A stretch of DNA of 64,000 nt, taken from NCBI RefSeq assembly GCF_014651015.1, contig NZ_BMWB01000007.1, positions 62,001-126,000 on the forward strand. Reading direction: 5' to 3'. A program made the position numbers and the translations under genes. Positions 1 to 8,901 of this stretch are shown piece after piece. The notes below the pieces were generated by a model. That model was not told the DNA's origin, ran no database searches, and saw only the letters and a program-made list of their open reading frames with translations. Source of the DNA: Streptomyces xantholiticus (lineage in GTDB: Bacteria > Actinomycetota > Actinomycetes > Streptomycetales > Streptomycetaceae). The first letter of the stretch is position 1; every line of letters starts with the position of its first letter.

Positions 1-1
1 C

Positions 2-82
2 GGCGCGGACGACACCGGCAGGCATGAGCACGTCTGCAACTTCCGCACCGAGGTGCGGTCCGTGACCGCGCACCGCGTGTAA
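2..82 (+). CDS. C-terminal end of a phage head-tail connector/tail completion protein (partial)
   Basis: An open frame enters from the left edge and stops at TAA 80-82, giving the last 26 residues, ending in RSVTAHRV. It lies directly upstream of the major tail protein gene in the same direction. In siphovirus late operons that slot is normally filled by the tail terminator or head-tail connector protein. The fragment has no recognisable motif, so the assignment rests only on gene order and could be any minor morphogenesis protein. Confidence 0.5.
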   Translation, partial: GADDTGRHEHVCNFRTEVRSVTAHRV

Positions 83-150
83 CCCCGCTTCCCCTGCCGC
101 CCGGCGCCTTGCGCGTACGGGCTCTCACCCCATGCCCGAAGGAGGGCCCC

Positions 151-573
151 ATGGCTCGCTACAACGCGAGGGACTGCGTTTTCGAGATCGAGTCCGAGAC
201 GCCAGCCACGTGGATCGAGATCGGCGACATCAGCACTTTTTCCAAGAGCCACGAAGAGGAGACAGCCGACACCACCGTGTTCGGCTCGCAGGGCCAGGCC
301 GAGTCGCAGAAGATGCAGTTGGGCAAGTCCCTGACGCTCGAGGGACTGCACAACACGACCGATGCCGGCCAGACCCGGGTAGAGGAGGTTTCCGAACTCC
401 TCGGGGACGAGTCCCTGATCAAGTTCCGGTTTCACGCGCCCGGCGCGACGAACTGGACCGTGTGGACGGCGCATGTCAACCTCGGCGACCAGGGCGGCGG
501 CAACAACGACAAGGGGGCGTGGGCGGCCACGTTCACCCGCTCCGGCGCGGACACCACGGCGGCGATCGTATGA
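151..573 (+). CDS. Phage major tail (tube) protein
   Basis: This 140-aa protein is the likely subunit of the tail tube, present in many copies around the tape measure. The start ATG at 151 follows GGAGG at about 141-145, and an in-frame GTG further upstream lacks a ribosome site. The protein is acidic and Thr/Gly rich, and the SFSK-like strand (TFSKSHEEETADTTVFGS) followed by TLEGLHNTTDAGQTRV resembles actinophage tail tube proteins of phiC31-like phages. Gene order supports the call: the frameshifted tail-assembly chaperone pair and the tape measure gene follow immediately. Its TGA overlaps the next ATG (ATGA at 570-573), so translation is coupled. Confidence 0.75.
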   Translation: MARYNARDCVFEIESETPATWIEIGDISTFSKSHEEETADTTVFGSQGQAESQKMQLGKSLTLEGLHNTTDAGQTRVEEVSELLGDESLIKFRFHAPGATNWTVWTAHVNLGDQGGGNNDKGAWAATFTRSGADTTAAIV

Positions 574-995
574 CCAAGCCGAGCCCTATCGAGGACTCCT
601 TTGACGCGTTCTGGGAGGAGCAGACCGGCGGGCTGCGTACCACGGTCATCAACGGTGTTGAGGTTGCCGTGCCCAACGACCTCCCGCAGGGTTTCGCGCA
701 GCGGTTCGACCGGCTCAAGGACTCCGACAAGGCTGAGGACGCGGCGGAGCTGGTCGCCATGCTGTACGGCGACGAGGCCGCGAAGAAGTGGATGGAGCCG
801 CCGCAGATCGGCACCCGAAAGCTGATGACGGCACTCCTGTGGGGCATGGCGCAGGCATCCGGGGAGGACATCACTTTCGCGGAGGCGTACCAGCGGCTAC
901 AGGACCACCTCACGGGAAAAGCCAAGACGCCGCCGAATCGGGCAGCACGCCGAACCGCACAGAGGAAGCCGTCCGGCGCTACTGGTGGGCGGTAG
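570..995 (+). CDS. Tail assembly chaperone, short form (gpG-like)
   Basis: This 141-aa acidic, helical protein occupies the position of lambda gpG between major tail and tape measure genes. In that family the short form and a longer frameshift product coat the tape measure protein before tail tube polymerisation and are not found in the virion. The ATG overlaps the stop of the preceding gene. The last quarter is basic (RAARRTAQRK) and is replaced in the frameshift product. A GGGAAAA heptamer at 914-920 is phased correctly for -1 slippage. Confidence 0.75.
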   Translation: MTKPSPIEDSFDAFWEEQTGGLRTTVINGVEVAVPNDLPQGFAQRFDRLKDSDKAEDAAELVAMLYGDEAAKKWMEPPQIGTRKLMTALLWGMAQASGEDITFAEAYQRLQDHLTGKAKTPPNRAARRTAQRKPSGATGGR

Positions 996-1174
996 AAGCC
1001 GACTTTCAGCGGGAGTACGGGCTCGGGCCGCAGGACATCGCCGCCATGACGCGGCGCCGGTTCGCGGTCCTGCTGGTCGGTCTGTCCGACGCCGCCGTGT
1101 TCCGGCGGGTCGCGGAACACGAGCTGTCGATCATCGACGATCCGGGCCAGATCAGTAGCGCTCTGCAGGGCTGA
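570..1174 (+). CDS. Tail assembly chaperone, -1 frameshift product (gpGT-like)
   Basis: This is the predicted fusion made by reading 570-919 in the zero frame, slipping -1 at 914-920, and continuing to TGA 1172-1174, about 201 residues. The new C-terminal part contains YWWAVEADFQREYGLGPQDI and FAVLLVGLSD, which resemble the T domain of actinophage chaperones. In lambda this longer form recruits the major tail protein to the tape measure. The T segment is conserved-looking coding sequence without its own start, which is the main reason to invoke frameshifting rather than a separate gene. Confidence 0.7.
914..920 (+). other. Programmed -1 ribosomal frameshift slippery site (GGGAAAA)
   Basis: In the zero frame the site reads ACG GGA AAA GCC. 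The heptamer G GGA AAA fits the X XXY YYZ rule, and slipping back one base gives GGG AAA AGC CAA, entering the frame that stays open to 1174. The downstream frame has no credible start and no ribosome site of its own. Only seven bases of pattern are visible here; a downstream stimulatory structure was not worked out. Confidence 0.75.
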
Positions 1175-1196
1175 CAACCACATACGGGAGGCCATC

Positions 1197-3350
1197 GTGT
1201 CCCTTGTTATCGGCGACTTGGTGGGCCTGATTCGCGCGGACGATTCGGGGATGCGCCGCGGCCTGAATGATGCCGAACTGCGGATGCGCGGCTTTCAGCG
1301 GGACGTGAACGGCCAGCTCCGCACCCTTAACGGCCGTTTCGCGACGACCGGCGAACTGCTGGCCGCGGGTATCCGGGAGGGCACGCAGGAGGGGCGCCGC
1401 TTCGGTTTCGAGCTCGGGCGGATCGCGTCTGCGGGGCGGGGCCTGCTGGGTGCGGTGTCGTCGCTGGGTCGTATGGCCGTGCTGCTCGGTGCCGCGGTGC
1501 CGGTGGCCGCCGGGCTTGTGGCGGCGCTGTCTCAGATCGCCCCGGCTGCGGCTGTAGGCGTGTCCGCGCTGGTGGCGCTGCAACTCGCATCGAACACGCT
1601 GAAGATCGCGATGGTGGGTGTAGGGGACGCGGTCAAGGCGGCGTTGGACCCGGAGGGTGCAGAGGCGTACGCGGAGGCGATCAAGAAGCTGTCCCCGGAG
1701 GCTCGTAAGTTCACCGACTCCCTGCGAGCCATGGCCCCGGAGCTGGACAAGCTCCGCAAGGCGGTACAGGACCGGGTTTTCGCTGGCCTTAACAAGGAGA
1801 TGGAGCGCACCGCCAAGTCGGTTGCGCCCGCCCTTAAGCGGGCGCTCCTGAGTACAGGCGACACTCTCAACCGCATGGCTAAGGGAGCGGGCGCGGCAGC
1901 CCGCGACCTTGGCGACAAAGGCGTTCTCGGGCGCGCCCTGGATTCGGCCACCAAGTCACTCGAAAACATGGAAAAGGTGCCCGGCCGGGTGGTCACTTCG
2001 CTCGGGCTTTTGGCATCAGCGTCCGGCCCGTCGCTGGAGCGGATCGCGAAGAAGGCGGACGAAGTATCCGCCCGTATCACGGATTCGCTGACCGACTCGT
2101 TCGAGTCCGGCAGGCTGGAACGCGCCATCGACGGCGCCATTGACGCGCTCGCTCAAATGGGCCGGATCGTCCGCAATATTTTCGGCGGACTCAAGAACAT
2201 CATCGGCGGAGTTACTGACGAAACGGGCTCGCTGTTCTCCATCCTGGAGAGGGTTTCCGAGGCGTTCGAGCGGCTGACTGCGTCGGAAGAATTCCAGTCC
2301 ATCCTTCGCGAGCTGTCGAAAACTGCGGGTGATCTGGTTGACAATGTTTTGCCGCTGCTGAAAGAGGCGTTCATTCAGCTCGCCCCTGTAATCCGGGAGC
2401 TGGGCCCGCCCATTCGGGACTTCATCAACAAAATCGGCCCGGAACTGCTGCCGCTTATGCGGGAGCTCGGCCCGATCTTGGTTGACCTTGCCGTGATCCT
2501 CCGAGAGCAGATGCCTTTTGCCATCAAGCTGGCGACGGCCGCCATTCAAACCCTGACTTTCGTGCTCGGTATCGTCCGCTGGGTGCTGCACAACCTTGTT
2601 GTTCCGGCCCTCCGGTTGGTTTCGCAAATCCTCAACTCCAAGTACGTTGAGGCCATTGCCGCCGCGTCACGTGAGACGTCGGCCAAGATCGGCGTCATGG
2701 CCCGGAGGTTCGAGGAGTTTCGTTCCTCCGTGTCGGGCGTCGTCCGGGTTGCTGCCCTGAAAATCGCGGGCTTCGTTGGTTCTGTGGCTGGCTTCGGCCG
2801 GCGAGTCGCGGGCACGGTGGGCAACATGATCGGCATGTTCCAGCGGATTCCCGGTGAGCTCCGCAGAGCATTTGGCGGCCTCGGCAGCATGCTGTGGAAT
2901 TCAGGCCGCGCCCTGATCGGCGGTTTCATCGGCGGCATTCTGTCGCGGATTTCAGAAGTTGCATCCGCGGCAAGTCGAGTCGTGGCCGCGGCCCGTAGTT
3001 ACTTCCCCTTCAGCCCCGCGAAGAAGGGACCTTTCTCGGGTACGGGCTGGACGCTGTATTCAGGCCGGGCGATCAGTGAGGCTCTGGCCGCTGGCATCCG
3101 GTCCCGTGAGGGCGTGGTGTCGTCTGCCGTGTCGGGCCTGATGGCTGGCGCTCACAGCGGCATACCGGATGTTGGCAGCGGCGTGCCGGGATGGGCGCAG
3201 GCCGCGCAGTTCCGTGGTGTGCCGCAGGCTGGCGGCGGTGTGACGACGGTGCGAATCGAGGTGTCCGGGCCGGACGAGGTGAAGCGCCTCATTCGGAAGA
3301 TCGTGAAGGTCGATGGGCGCGGGTCGGTGCAGACCGCGTTCGGTAACTGA
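1197..3350 (+). CDS. Tail tape measure protein
   Basis: The 717-aa protein sets tail length and forms the core of the siphovirus tail. A GTG start at 1197 is preceded by GGGAGG at 1186-1191. The N-terminus (LIRADDSGMRRGLNDAELRM) is typical of tape measures. It is followed by a long hydrophobic segment at about residues 90-150, then amphipathic helical sequence, and a C-terminus with the PFSPAKKGPFSGTGWTLYSG signature seen in many actinophage tape measures. It is short for the family, implying a tail of roughly 100 nm if the usual proportionality holds. It follows the chaperone frames by 22 bp. Confidence 0.9.
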   Translation: MSLVIGDLVGLIRADDSGMRRGLNDAELRMRGFQRDVNGQLRTLNGRFATTGELLAAGIREGTQEGRRFGFELGRIASAGRGLLGAVSSLGRMAVLLGAAVPVAAGLVAALSQIAPAAAVGVSALVALQLASNTLKIAMVGVGDAVKAALDPEGAEAYAEAIKKLSPEARKFTDSLRAMAPELDKLRKAVQDRVFAGLNKEMERTAKSVAPALKRALLSTGDTLNRMAKGAGAAARDLGDKGVLGRALDSATKSLENMEKVPGRVVTSLGLLASASGPSLERIAKKADEVSARITDSLTDSFESGRLERAIDGAIDALAQMGRIVRNIFGGLKNIIGGVTDETGSLFSILERVSEAFERLTASEEFQSILRELSKTAGDLVDNVLPLLKEAFIQLAPVIRELGPPIRDFINKIGPELLPLMRELGPILVDLAVILREQMPFAIKLATAAIQTLTFVLGIVRWVLHNLVVPALRLVSQILNSKYVEAIAAASRETSAKIGVMARRFEEFRSSVSGVVRVAALKIAGFVGSVAGFGRRVAGTVGNMIGMFQRIPGELRRAFGGLGSMLWNSGRALIGGFIGGILSRISEVASAASRVVAAARSYFPFSPAKKGPFSGTGWTLYSGRAISEALAAGIRSREGVVSSAVSGLMAGAHSGIPDVGSGVPGWAQAAQFRGVPQAGGGVTTVRIEVSGPDEVKRLIRKIVKVDGRGSVQTAFGN

Positions 3351-3365
3351 GGAAAGGGGTGCGGA

Positions 3366-6300
3366 ATGCCGGTGCCTGACGCGCGTGTGGAGTTCCTGAT
3401 CGGCGGCGAGTGGGTCGATGTGACGGACGATGTGCGGGCGGCGGGTACGCAGATCACGCACACGCGCGGGTACCGCGAGGGTGGTACCCGCGTGGACCCG
3501 GCCGCCGCTGACTTCACGGTGGCGTCACCGGGCGGGAAGTACTCCAACCGCAACCCGCGCTCCGAGTATTTCGGGCTGCTGCCGCGGAACACGCCCGCGC
3601 GGTGCACCGTCGCCGGTCCTACGTACCTCTCCATGACATCAGATAGCAGCAGCTTTGGGGTCCTCGCTAGCGACTCTGCCGCACTTGACATTGTCGGAGA
3701 CATCGACATCCGGTTTGAGGCCACCCTTGACAACTGGCAGGCCGCCGGGTCGGTCGAGCTGTGCGGCAAAGGAGAGGTAACCGGCAATCAGAGGTCATGG
3801 ATTGTCATGGCCCGTGACGGAAACCTTCACTTCGAGTGGTCGACGGACGGCGTTACGGCGGTCGAGCGAGATTCAACTCAGCCGCTACCAGTGCCGGCAT
3901 CGGGCCAACTCGCTGTGCGCGTCACGTTCGATGTCGACAACGGGGCTACCGGCAACACGACCACGTTCTACACCGCACCAACGATCGAGGGCCCGTGGGT
4001 GCAGCTTGGCGAGCCGATTACCGGGGCCGGCGTGACCAGCCTGTTCAACAGCACCTCAGGCGTACGCGTCGGTCAGGGCTGGTCCACGCTGTCGTTCGCG
4101 TCGGCCAGCGGCAAGGTGCACGCGTTCGAGCTGCGTAACGGCATCGGGGGAACGCTCGTTGCCGCGCCGCACTTTGCGGAGACCACCGCAGGAGCAACCG
4201 CGTTCGTCGACAGTGTGGGCCTGTCGTGGTCTGTGCGGTCGGGCAGCAGCTTGTCGGATCGCTGGCAGCGGTTCAATCTGGCCATTCCGGAGTGGCCGCC
4301 GTCGTGGCACGTGTCCGGGCATAACGTGAGCGCCCGCCTGGCCGCGGCGGGGACGCTGCGCCGGCTCGGGCAGGGCCGCAAGGCCCTCGACTCGACGCTG
4401 CGGCGCCGCATTCCGTCGTTTGGGCCGCTCGCGTACTGGCCGATGGAGGACGAGAGCGGTTCGACCGCGGCAGCATCACCCATAGCGGGCGTGCAGCCGA
4501 TGGACACCCAAAACATGGACTTCGGCGCTAACGACACGCTTGCCGGATCGAAGGCGCTGGCTGTCGTGGACCGGTCCAGCGGCGCATGCCTGATGCAGGG
4601 CAAAGTCCCCGCACCGAGTAGCGCTCTCAGCTCGTGGGGCGTCGTGTGGATGTACTACTTGGAGCAGCCGAATACGACGCTCTACACGTTCATGCGGATT
4701 CAGTCCACGGGAACGGTGCGGGAGTGGTACATCCAAACGCGGAACGATTTGACCCGCGTTTTCGGGCTCGACTCCGACGGCGCGACAGTCTTCACCGAGG
4801 ACATTGCCACGGACACCACCCTGTTCGGGCAGTGGATGCGCGTCGACTTCACCGCTACACAGTCCGGGGGCAACGTCGAGTGGCACATTGCGTGGGTGCC
4901 TGTCGAGGGCGACGGCGTTGGCGTAACCCTGAGCTTCGCTGGAACCGTGGGAACGCCAACGGCGGTGGGCAGTCCGCTAGGCGGATTTGGTACCGAGCTC
5001 GACGGCATGGCCATCGGCCACGTGTCCGTGTGGCCCACATCGAGCAGCAGCGTGGGCCCGCTTGCGCTTTTCAGCGCGGCCGACGCATGGACGGGTGAGA
5101 CTGCTGGAGAGCGTATCTCCCGCCTGTCTGATGAGGAGTCGCTGCCGATCGCCGTAGCGGGCACGACCGATCTACAGCAGCGCATGGGCCCGCAACTGCC
5201 GGCCACTCTGCTGGAGCTGCTGGAGGAATGTGAGGCGACCGACGGCGGCATCCTCTACGAAGACCGCGAGTCGACCGGCCTGCGGTATCGGGACCGGGCC
5301 TCGCTCTACAACCAGACGCCGCGTCTCACGATCCCGTACGGGCAGCTTGCGCCGCCGCTCACCCCTGTGGACGACGACCAAGCGATTCGGAACGACGTCA
5401 CGAGGCAAAGGATCGGCGGTAGTAGTGCCCGCGTGGTCGTCGAGGACGGGCCGCTGTCCGTACTGCCCCCGGAAGAGGGCGGCGTGGGCATCTATGACGA
5501 GTCCCTGTCGCTGTCGATGTACGACGACACGCAGCCCCTGCAGATCGCCGCGTGGGCCGCACACCTGGGCACGTGGGACGAGGCCCGGTATCCGTCGGTG
5601 CGGCTGTACCTGCACAAATACCCGGCGCTGATCTCCGATGTGCTCCTGCTGGACGTCGGCGACGTCATCCGCATCACCGACCTGCCCGACCACCTGCCGC
5701 CCGGACCCGTCGACCTGATGGTCATGGGCTATCAGGAGGAAATCGGCCCCCTGGCATGGGACCTCACCCTGTTCTGCGCGCCGGCCGGGCCGTGGTCGGT
5801 GGCCGTTGCGGACACGGCGCGGGCGGACACGTCGGGCACGGAGCTGGCGGCCGCGGTGGACGCGGACGACACGGTACTGCCGCTCGTGACGACCAGCGGC
5901 CCGGAGTGGATCGACAGCGCCACGTACGCGGACCAATTCCCGTTTGACGTCCGCGTCGGTGGCGAGGTGGTCACGGTCACCGCGTGCACCGGTGTGGCTG
6001 AGGACGCTTTTGGCCGCACGGTGGCCTCTGGGTGGGGCACGTCCGACTCTGGCCAGGCGTGGGCTACTTCCGGTGGTGCCGCGGCCGACTACGCGGTCAG
6101 CTCCGGCACGGGCCGGCACATCATGAATACGAGAGGCCTCTTCCGGGTCACGACCGTGCCCGTGCCGGTCTCCGATGTCGACCTGCGATTCGACTTCTCC
6201 CTATCCGCTGTGCCCGCGGGTGACGCGGCATACGTGTACGCCCCGGTGAGGTACATCGACGAGACACACATGTACTTCGCGCGGGTGCAGGTCTCAGCGG

Positions 6301-6701
6301 GCGGGGCTTTCTCCCTGTCGCTGCGGAAGCGAAACGGGTCGGAAACGCTGCTCACCAGCGTGGCCCCCGGGATCACGCTGACCGCCGGCACCTGGTACAC
6401 GCTGCGGGTTGCAATGACCGGCAGCACCCTGAACGCAAAGGTGTGGCTGCGGTCCGGGACGGAGCCGAGTAGTTGGCAGCTGTCCGCGACTGACACCGAC
6501 ATGACCGCCGCTGGCTCGGTCGGTGCCCGTACCTTCCTGGGTGCGACGACGACCAACCCCCTGCCGGTCACCGTGCAGTTCGACAATCTGCGCGCCGGGC
6601 CGCAGCAGTTCACCGTCACCCGCTCGGTAAACGGCATCGTCAAGTCTCATGCGGCCGGGACCGCGGTCCGGCTGGCCTATCCGTCCTACGTCGCACTGTA
6701 A
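3366..6701 (+). CDS. Large minor tail protein with LamG/concanavalin-like inserts
   Basis: This 1111-aa protein probably sits at the distal tail tip, combining baseplate and receptor-contact functions. GGAAAGGGG at about 3352-3360 serves the ATG at 3366. The N-terminus (PVPDARVEFLIGGEWVDVTD) matches distal tail proteins of Streptomyces phages. Beta-rich stretches at about residues 95-300 and again at about 875-1085 look like LamG/concanavalin folds. The second lies inside a short module that begins with GGEVVTVTACTGVAE and resumes with FTVTRSVNGIVKSHAAGTAV, suggesting a domain insertion. Homologues are usually annotated only as minor tail protein, and the exact function is not proven by sequence. 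Confidence 0.8.
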   Translation: MPVPDARVEFLIGGEWVDVTDDVRAAGTQITHTRGYREGGTRVDPAAADFTVASPGGKYSNRNPRSEYFGLLPRNTPARCTVAGPTYLSMTSDSSSFGVLASDSAALDIVGDIDIRFEATLDNWQAAGSVELCGKGEVTGNQRSWIVMARDGNLHFEWSTDGVTAVERDSTQPLPVPASGQLAVRVTFDVDNGATGNTTTFYTAPTIEGPWVQLGEPITGAGVTSLFNSTSGVRVGQGWSTLSFASASGKVHAFELRNGIGGTLVAAPHFAETTAGATAFVDSVGLSWSVRSGSSLSDRWQRFNLAIPEWPPSWHVSGHNVSARLAAAGTLRRLGQGRKALDSTLRRRIPSFGPLAYWPMEDESGSTAAASPIAGVQPMDTQNMDFGANDTLAGSKALAVVDRSSGACLMQGKVPAPSSALSSWGVVWMYYLEQPNTTLYTFMRIQSTGTVREWYIQTRNDLTRVFGLDSDGATVFTEDIATDTTLFGQWMRVDFTATQSGGNVEWHIAWVPVEGDGVGVTLSFAGTVGTPTAVGSPLGGFGTELDGMAIGHVSVWPTSSSSVGPLALFSAADAWTGETAGERISRLSDEESLPIAVAGTTDLQQRMGPQLPATLLELLEECEATDGGILYEDRESTGLRYRDRASLYNQTPRLTIPYGQLAPPLTPVDDDQAIRNDVTRQRIGGSSARVVVEDGPLSVLPPEEGGVGIYDESLSLSMYDDTQPLQIAAWAAHLGTWDEARYPSVRLYLHKYPALISDVLLLDVGDVIRITDLPDHLPPGPVDLMVMGYQEEIGPLAWDLTLFCAPAGPWSVAVADTARADTSGTELAAAVDADDTVLPLVTTSGPEWIDSATYADQFPFDVRVGGEVVTVTACTGVAEDAFGRTVASGWGTSDSGQAWATSGGAAADYAVSSGTGRHIMNTRGLFRVTTVPVPVSDVDLRFDFSLSAVPAGDAAYVYAPVRYIDETHMYFARVQVSAGGAFSLSLRKRNGSETLLTSVAPGITLTAGTWYTLRVAMTGSTLNAKVWLRSGTEPSSWQLSATDTDMTAAGSVGARTFLGATTTNPLPVTVQFDNLRAGPQQFTVTRSVNGIVKSHAAGTAVRLAYPSYVAL

Positions 6702-6709
6702 GGAGCCCG

Positions 6710-7210
6710 ATGCCTGACACTGTGCTCGCTGGGCAGCTCATCACCGCGGACATGTGGAACCGCCGGGCCCCGGTGCTGAAGAACTACACGCCGATCACGG
6801 CAAATTCCTCGAACACTACGACCGTAGAAACGGTGGCTATCACCACCGCTTCTGTGACCTTCGAGACCGGCCGGGCCTACCGGGTGATCCTCAGAGGGCT
6901 CGGCCAGTCGTCGGTCGCTGAGGACACCATGACGATGCGTGTCCGCAAGACCAACACCAGCGGACAAGTGCTTCTGGAGAGCTTCCGGATCTACATTCCG
7001 GCTGGCGGGGTCAATGTCGACTACTACTCGGCGCAGGTCTGCACGAACACGACCGGTGCCGATGTGTCGGCCGCCCTGGTCGGCACCTACGTCCGCAACA
7101 CAGGGACCGGCAACTGCTTCATGGCGGCCAGCGCCACACACGTGTCGTACATCCAGGTGGAAGACATTGGCCCGGCCAGCGATTTCCCGAGTGCTGTCGC
7201 CATCATCTGA
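6710..7210 (+). CDS. Small tail-fibre/minor tail protein
   Basis: A 166-aa protein starting at ATG 6710, eight bases after the previous stop and with AAGGAGCC just upstream. The N-terminus (PDTVLAGQLITADMWN) is a motif found at the start of many actinophage fibre or minor tail proteins. The remainder is Thr- and Ser-rich and predicted to be beta-structured. It is the last gene before an intrinsic terminator at 7234-7255, so it probably ends the tail transcription block. No enzymatic motif is visible. Confidence 0.6.
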   Translation: MPDTVLAGQLITADMWNRRAPVLKNYTPITANSSNTTTVETVAITTASVTFETGRAYRVILRGLGQSSVAEDTMTMRVRKTNTSGQVLLESFRIYIPAGGVNVDYYSAQVCTNTTGADVSAALVGTYVRNTGTGNCFMAASATHVSYIQVEDIGPASDFPSAVAII

Positions 7211-7233
7211 CCGCCCCCTGCTCTTCTTTCGCC

Positions 7234-7255
7234 GCCCCGCCTGTCGGGGCTTTTC
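7234..7255 (+). terminator. Intrinsic terminator between tail and lysis genes
   Basis: A six-base-pair perfect stem, GCCCCG (7234-7239) and CGGGGC (7245-7250), with a five-base loop is followed by TTTTCT. It lies 24 bases after the small tail protein stop and just before the endolysin start. The short stem suggests partial rather than complete termination. Confidence 0.7.
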
Positions 7256-7272
7256 TCATGTCTGGAGTCCCT

Positions 7273-8196
7273 ATGGCCACACCACTATCCGCCGATCGGC
7301 TGCTGCAGGCGCTGCGCAACGAGGGCCTGCGCGTCGTCGAACACCGGTCGTGGCGGACTCACAGCCGGAACCACAAGGGCCCGTGGGGACCGGTGAACGG
7401 CGTGATGATCCACCACACGGTCACCGAGGGCACCCAGTCCTCAGTAGAGCTCTGCTACAACGGCCACTCCACGCTGCCCGGCCCTCTGTGCCATGGCGTG
7501 ATCGCCAAGGATGGCACGGTCTACCTGGTCGGCAACGGCCGCGCGAATCATGCCGGGCTCGGGGACGACGACGTGCTGCGCGCCATCATCGACGAGCGCA
7601 CCCTGCCGGCGGACAACGAAGCCAACACCGACGGGAACCGCGCCTTCTACGGCTTCGAGTGCATCAACCTCGGTGACGGTAAGGACCCGTGGCCGGCGGC
7701 GCAGCTGGAGGCGATTGAGAGGGCTGCGGCGGCGATCTGCCGCGCGCACGGCTGGACGCAGCGCAGCGTCCTCGGGCATGCCGAGTGGCAGCCGGGCAAG
7801 GTCGACCCGCGCGGCTTCGGCATGGACTCGATGCGCACGCGGATCGCTGGACGCCTTGGCGCTCCGCAGGCCCCGGCCGTGCAGCTGCCGGCGCCGCGGA
7901 AGCCGGTCGTTGACCTGTCCCGGCTCATCACCGCCGCCCGGACCGATCCTGCCCGGAGAGGCACACCGGTCACGTACAGCGGCGTACGGACCGTGGAGGC
8001 CGCCCTCATCGACGCCGGCCTCCTCGCCAAGCGATACGGCGACGGCCATTTCGGCTCGAGCACCGTGGAGGCGTACGCCAAGTGGCAGCGATCCAAGGCT
8101 GGTGGCGGGTACCGCGGCGCGGCCGCCGACGGCATCCCTGGCCGGGCCTCCCTCGAGCGCCTCGGCAAGCGGTACGGCTTCACCGTCACCGCATGA
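7273..8196 (+). CDS. Endolysin: N-acetylmuramoyl-L-alanine amidase (Amidase_2/PGRP) with peptidoglycan-binding tail
   Basis: This 307-aa zinc amidase cleaves the bond between MurNAc and L-Ala to lyse the host. ATG 7273 is preferred over ATG 7258 because GGAG at 7264-7267 is correctly placed for it. The catalytic domain covers about residues 10-185, with zinc ligands in GVMIHHTVTEG and HAEWQPGKVDPRG, and the KDGTVYLVGNGRANHAG strand typical of the fold. The C-terminal 90 residues resemble a peptidoglycan-binding module (AAADGIPGRASLERLGKRYG). There is no signal peptide, so export depends on the holin-like genes that follow. Confidence 0.9.
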   Translation: MATPLSADRLLQALRNEGLRVVEHRSWRTHSRNHKGPWGPVNGVMIHHTVTEGTQSSVELCYNGHSTLPGPLCHGVIAKDGTVYLVGNGRANHAGLGDDDVLRAIIDERTLPADNEANTDGNRAFYGFECINLGDGKDPWPAAQLEAIERAAAAICRAHGWTQRSVLGHAEWQPGKVDPRGFGMDSMRTRIAGRLGAPQAPAVQLPAPRKPVVDLSRLITAARTDPARRGTPVTYSGVRTVEAALIDAGLLAKRYGDGHFGSSTVEAYAKWQRSKAGGGYRGAAADGIPGRASLERLGKRYGFTVTA

Positions 8197-8224
8197 CCCC
8201 TCCCCAACGAAGATCGGATACTCC

Positions 8225-8584
8225 ATGCAGACACGTCTTTTCGGCCGCGAGCCGGTAGCGGTCCTGAACACTCTGGCGGCAACGCTCGGTCTGGTCGTTT
8301 CCCTCGGCATCTCCCCCCTCACGGCGGAGATGGCCGGCGCCATCGTCGCGTTCGTGACTGCCGTCCTGGGCGGCTGGGCTGCGGCCAAGACGCGGCCGAT
8401 AGCCCCGCAAGCGTTCACTGCCATCACGGCAGCTGGCGCAGTCCTGGTTGCCACCTTCGGATACGAGGTGTCTCAGGAGGTCATCGGCGGTATCAACGGC
8501 GTGATCCTCGCCGGGCTGACGCTGCTCACCCGCGCGCAGGTGTCGCCCACGCTGACCGTACCGAGTCAGTCGCGCGGCGTCTGA
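8225..8584 (+). CDS. Putative holin (three to four transmembrane segments)
   Basis: A 119-aa hydrophobic protein directly after the endolysin. Membrane segments are visible at about residues 10-30, 34-52, 65-83 and 88-103, separated by short loops (KTRPIAPQAF). Size, topology and position immediately downstream of the amidase match phage holins, which permeabilise the membrane to release endolysin. The ribosome site is weak (GAAG at about 8209). Holins are not conserved in sequence, so this is a context call. Confidence 0.65.
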   Translation: MQTRLFGREPVAVLNTLAATLGLVVSLGISPLTAEMAGAIVAFVTAVLGGWAAAKTRPIAPQAFTAITAAGAVLVATFGYEVSQEVIGGINGVILAGLTLLTRAQVSPTLTVPSQSRGV

Positions 8585-8604
8585 CCTGACAGGAGCACCG
8601 CCCC

Positions 8605-8901
8605 ATGGCAGATGAGCCGACCCCAGGGGAAATGGTCCGGCGCCTCGAGGATCGGCTCGCCGACGTGCGCGACGATATCCAGCAGCTCGGGCGCCGCATG
8701 GACGAGAAGGTAGACCAAAAGGTCTACGACCTGCGCCATGAAGCGCTCGGCGCGCGCGTCGCCACGCTGGAGACCCGCCGCGAGCAGGACGCCGAAAAGC
8801 TGGTGGCCACCCGAAGGTGGCTGATCGGCGCCGTCGTCATACCGCTGATCGGCGTGCTGCTGCCGGTGATACTCCTACTGATGCAGGGGGCTGGGACATG
8901 A
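8605..8901 (+). CDS. Holin-like/coiled-coil membrane protein of the lysis cassette
   Basis: A 98-aa protein with AGGAG at 8591-8595 before ATG 8605. Residues 8-72 form a charged heptad-like helix ([20 protein letters not shown]), and residues 73-95 form a single membrane anchor ([20 protein letters not shown]). One-anchor coiled-coil proteins are common next to actinophage holins and may modulate the timing of lysis. Its stop overlaps the next start (ATGA, 8898-8901), coupling it to the collagen-like protein. A scaffold role cannot be excluded. Confidence 0.6.
   Translation: MADEPTPGEMVRRLEDRLADVRDDIQQLGRRMDEKVDQKVYDLRHEALGARVATLETRREQDAEKLVATRRWLIGAVVIPLIGVLLPVILLLMQGAGT

Noticed and set aside
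132..995. A 287-aa frame covering the tail protein and chaperone start
   Set aside because: The first 146 residues are an Arg-rich out-of-frame shadow of the major tail gene; only the part from ATG 570 is real.
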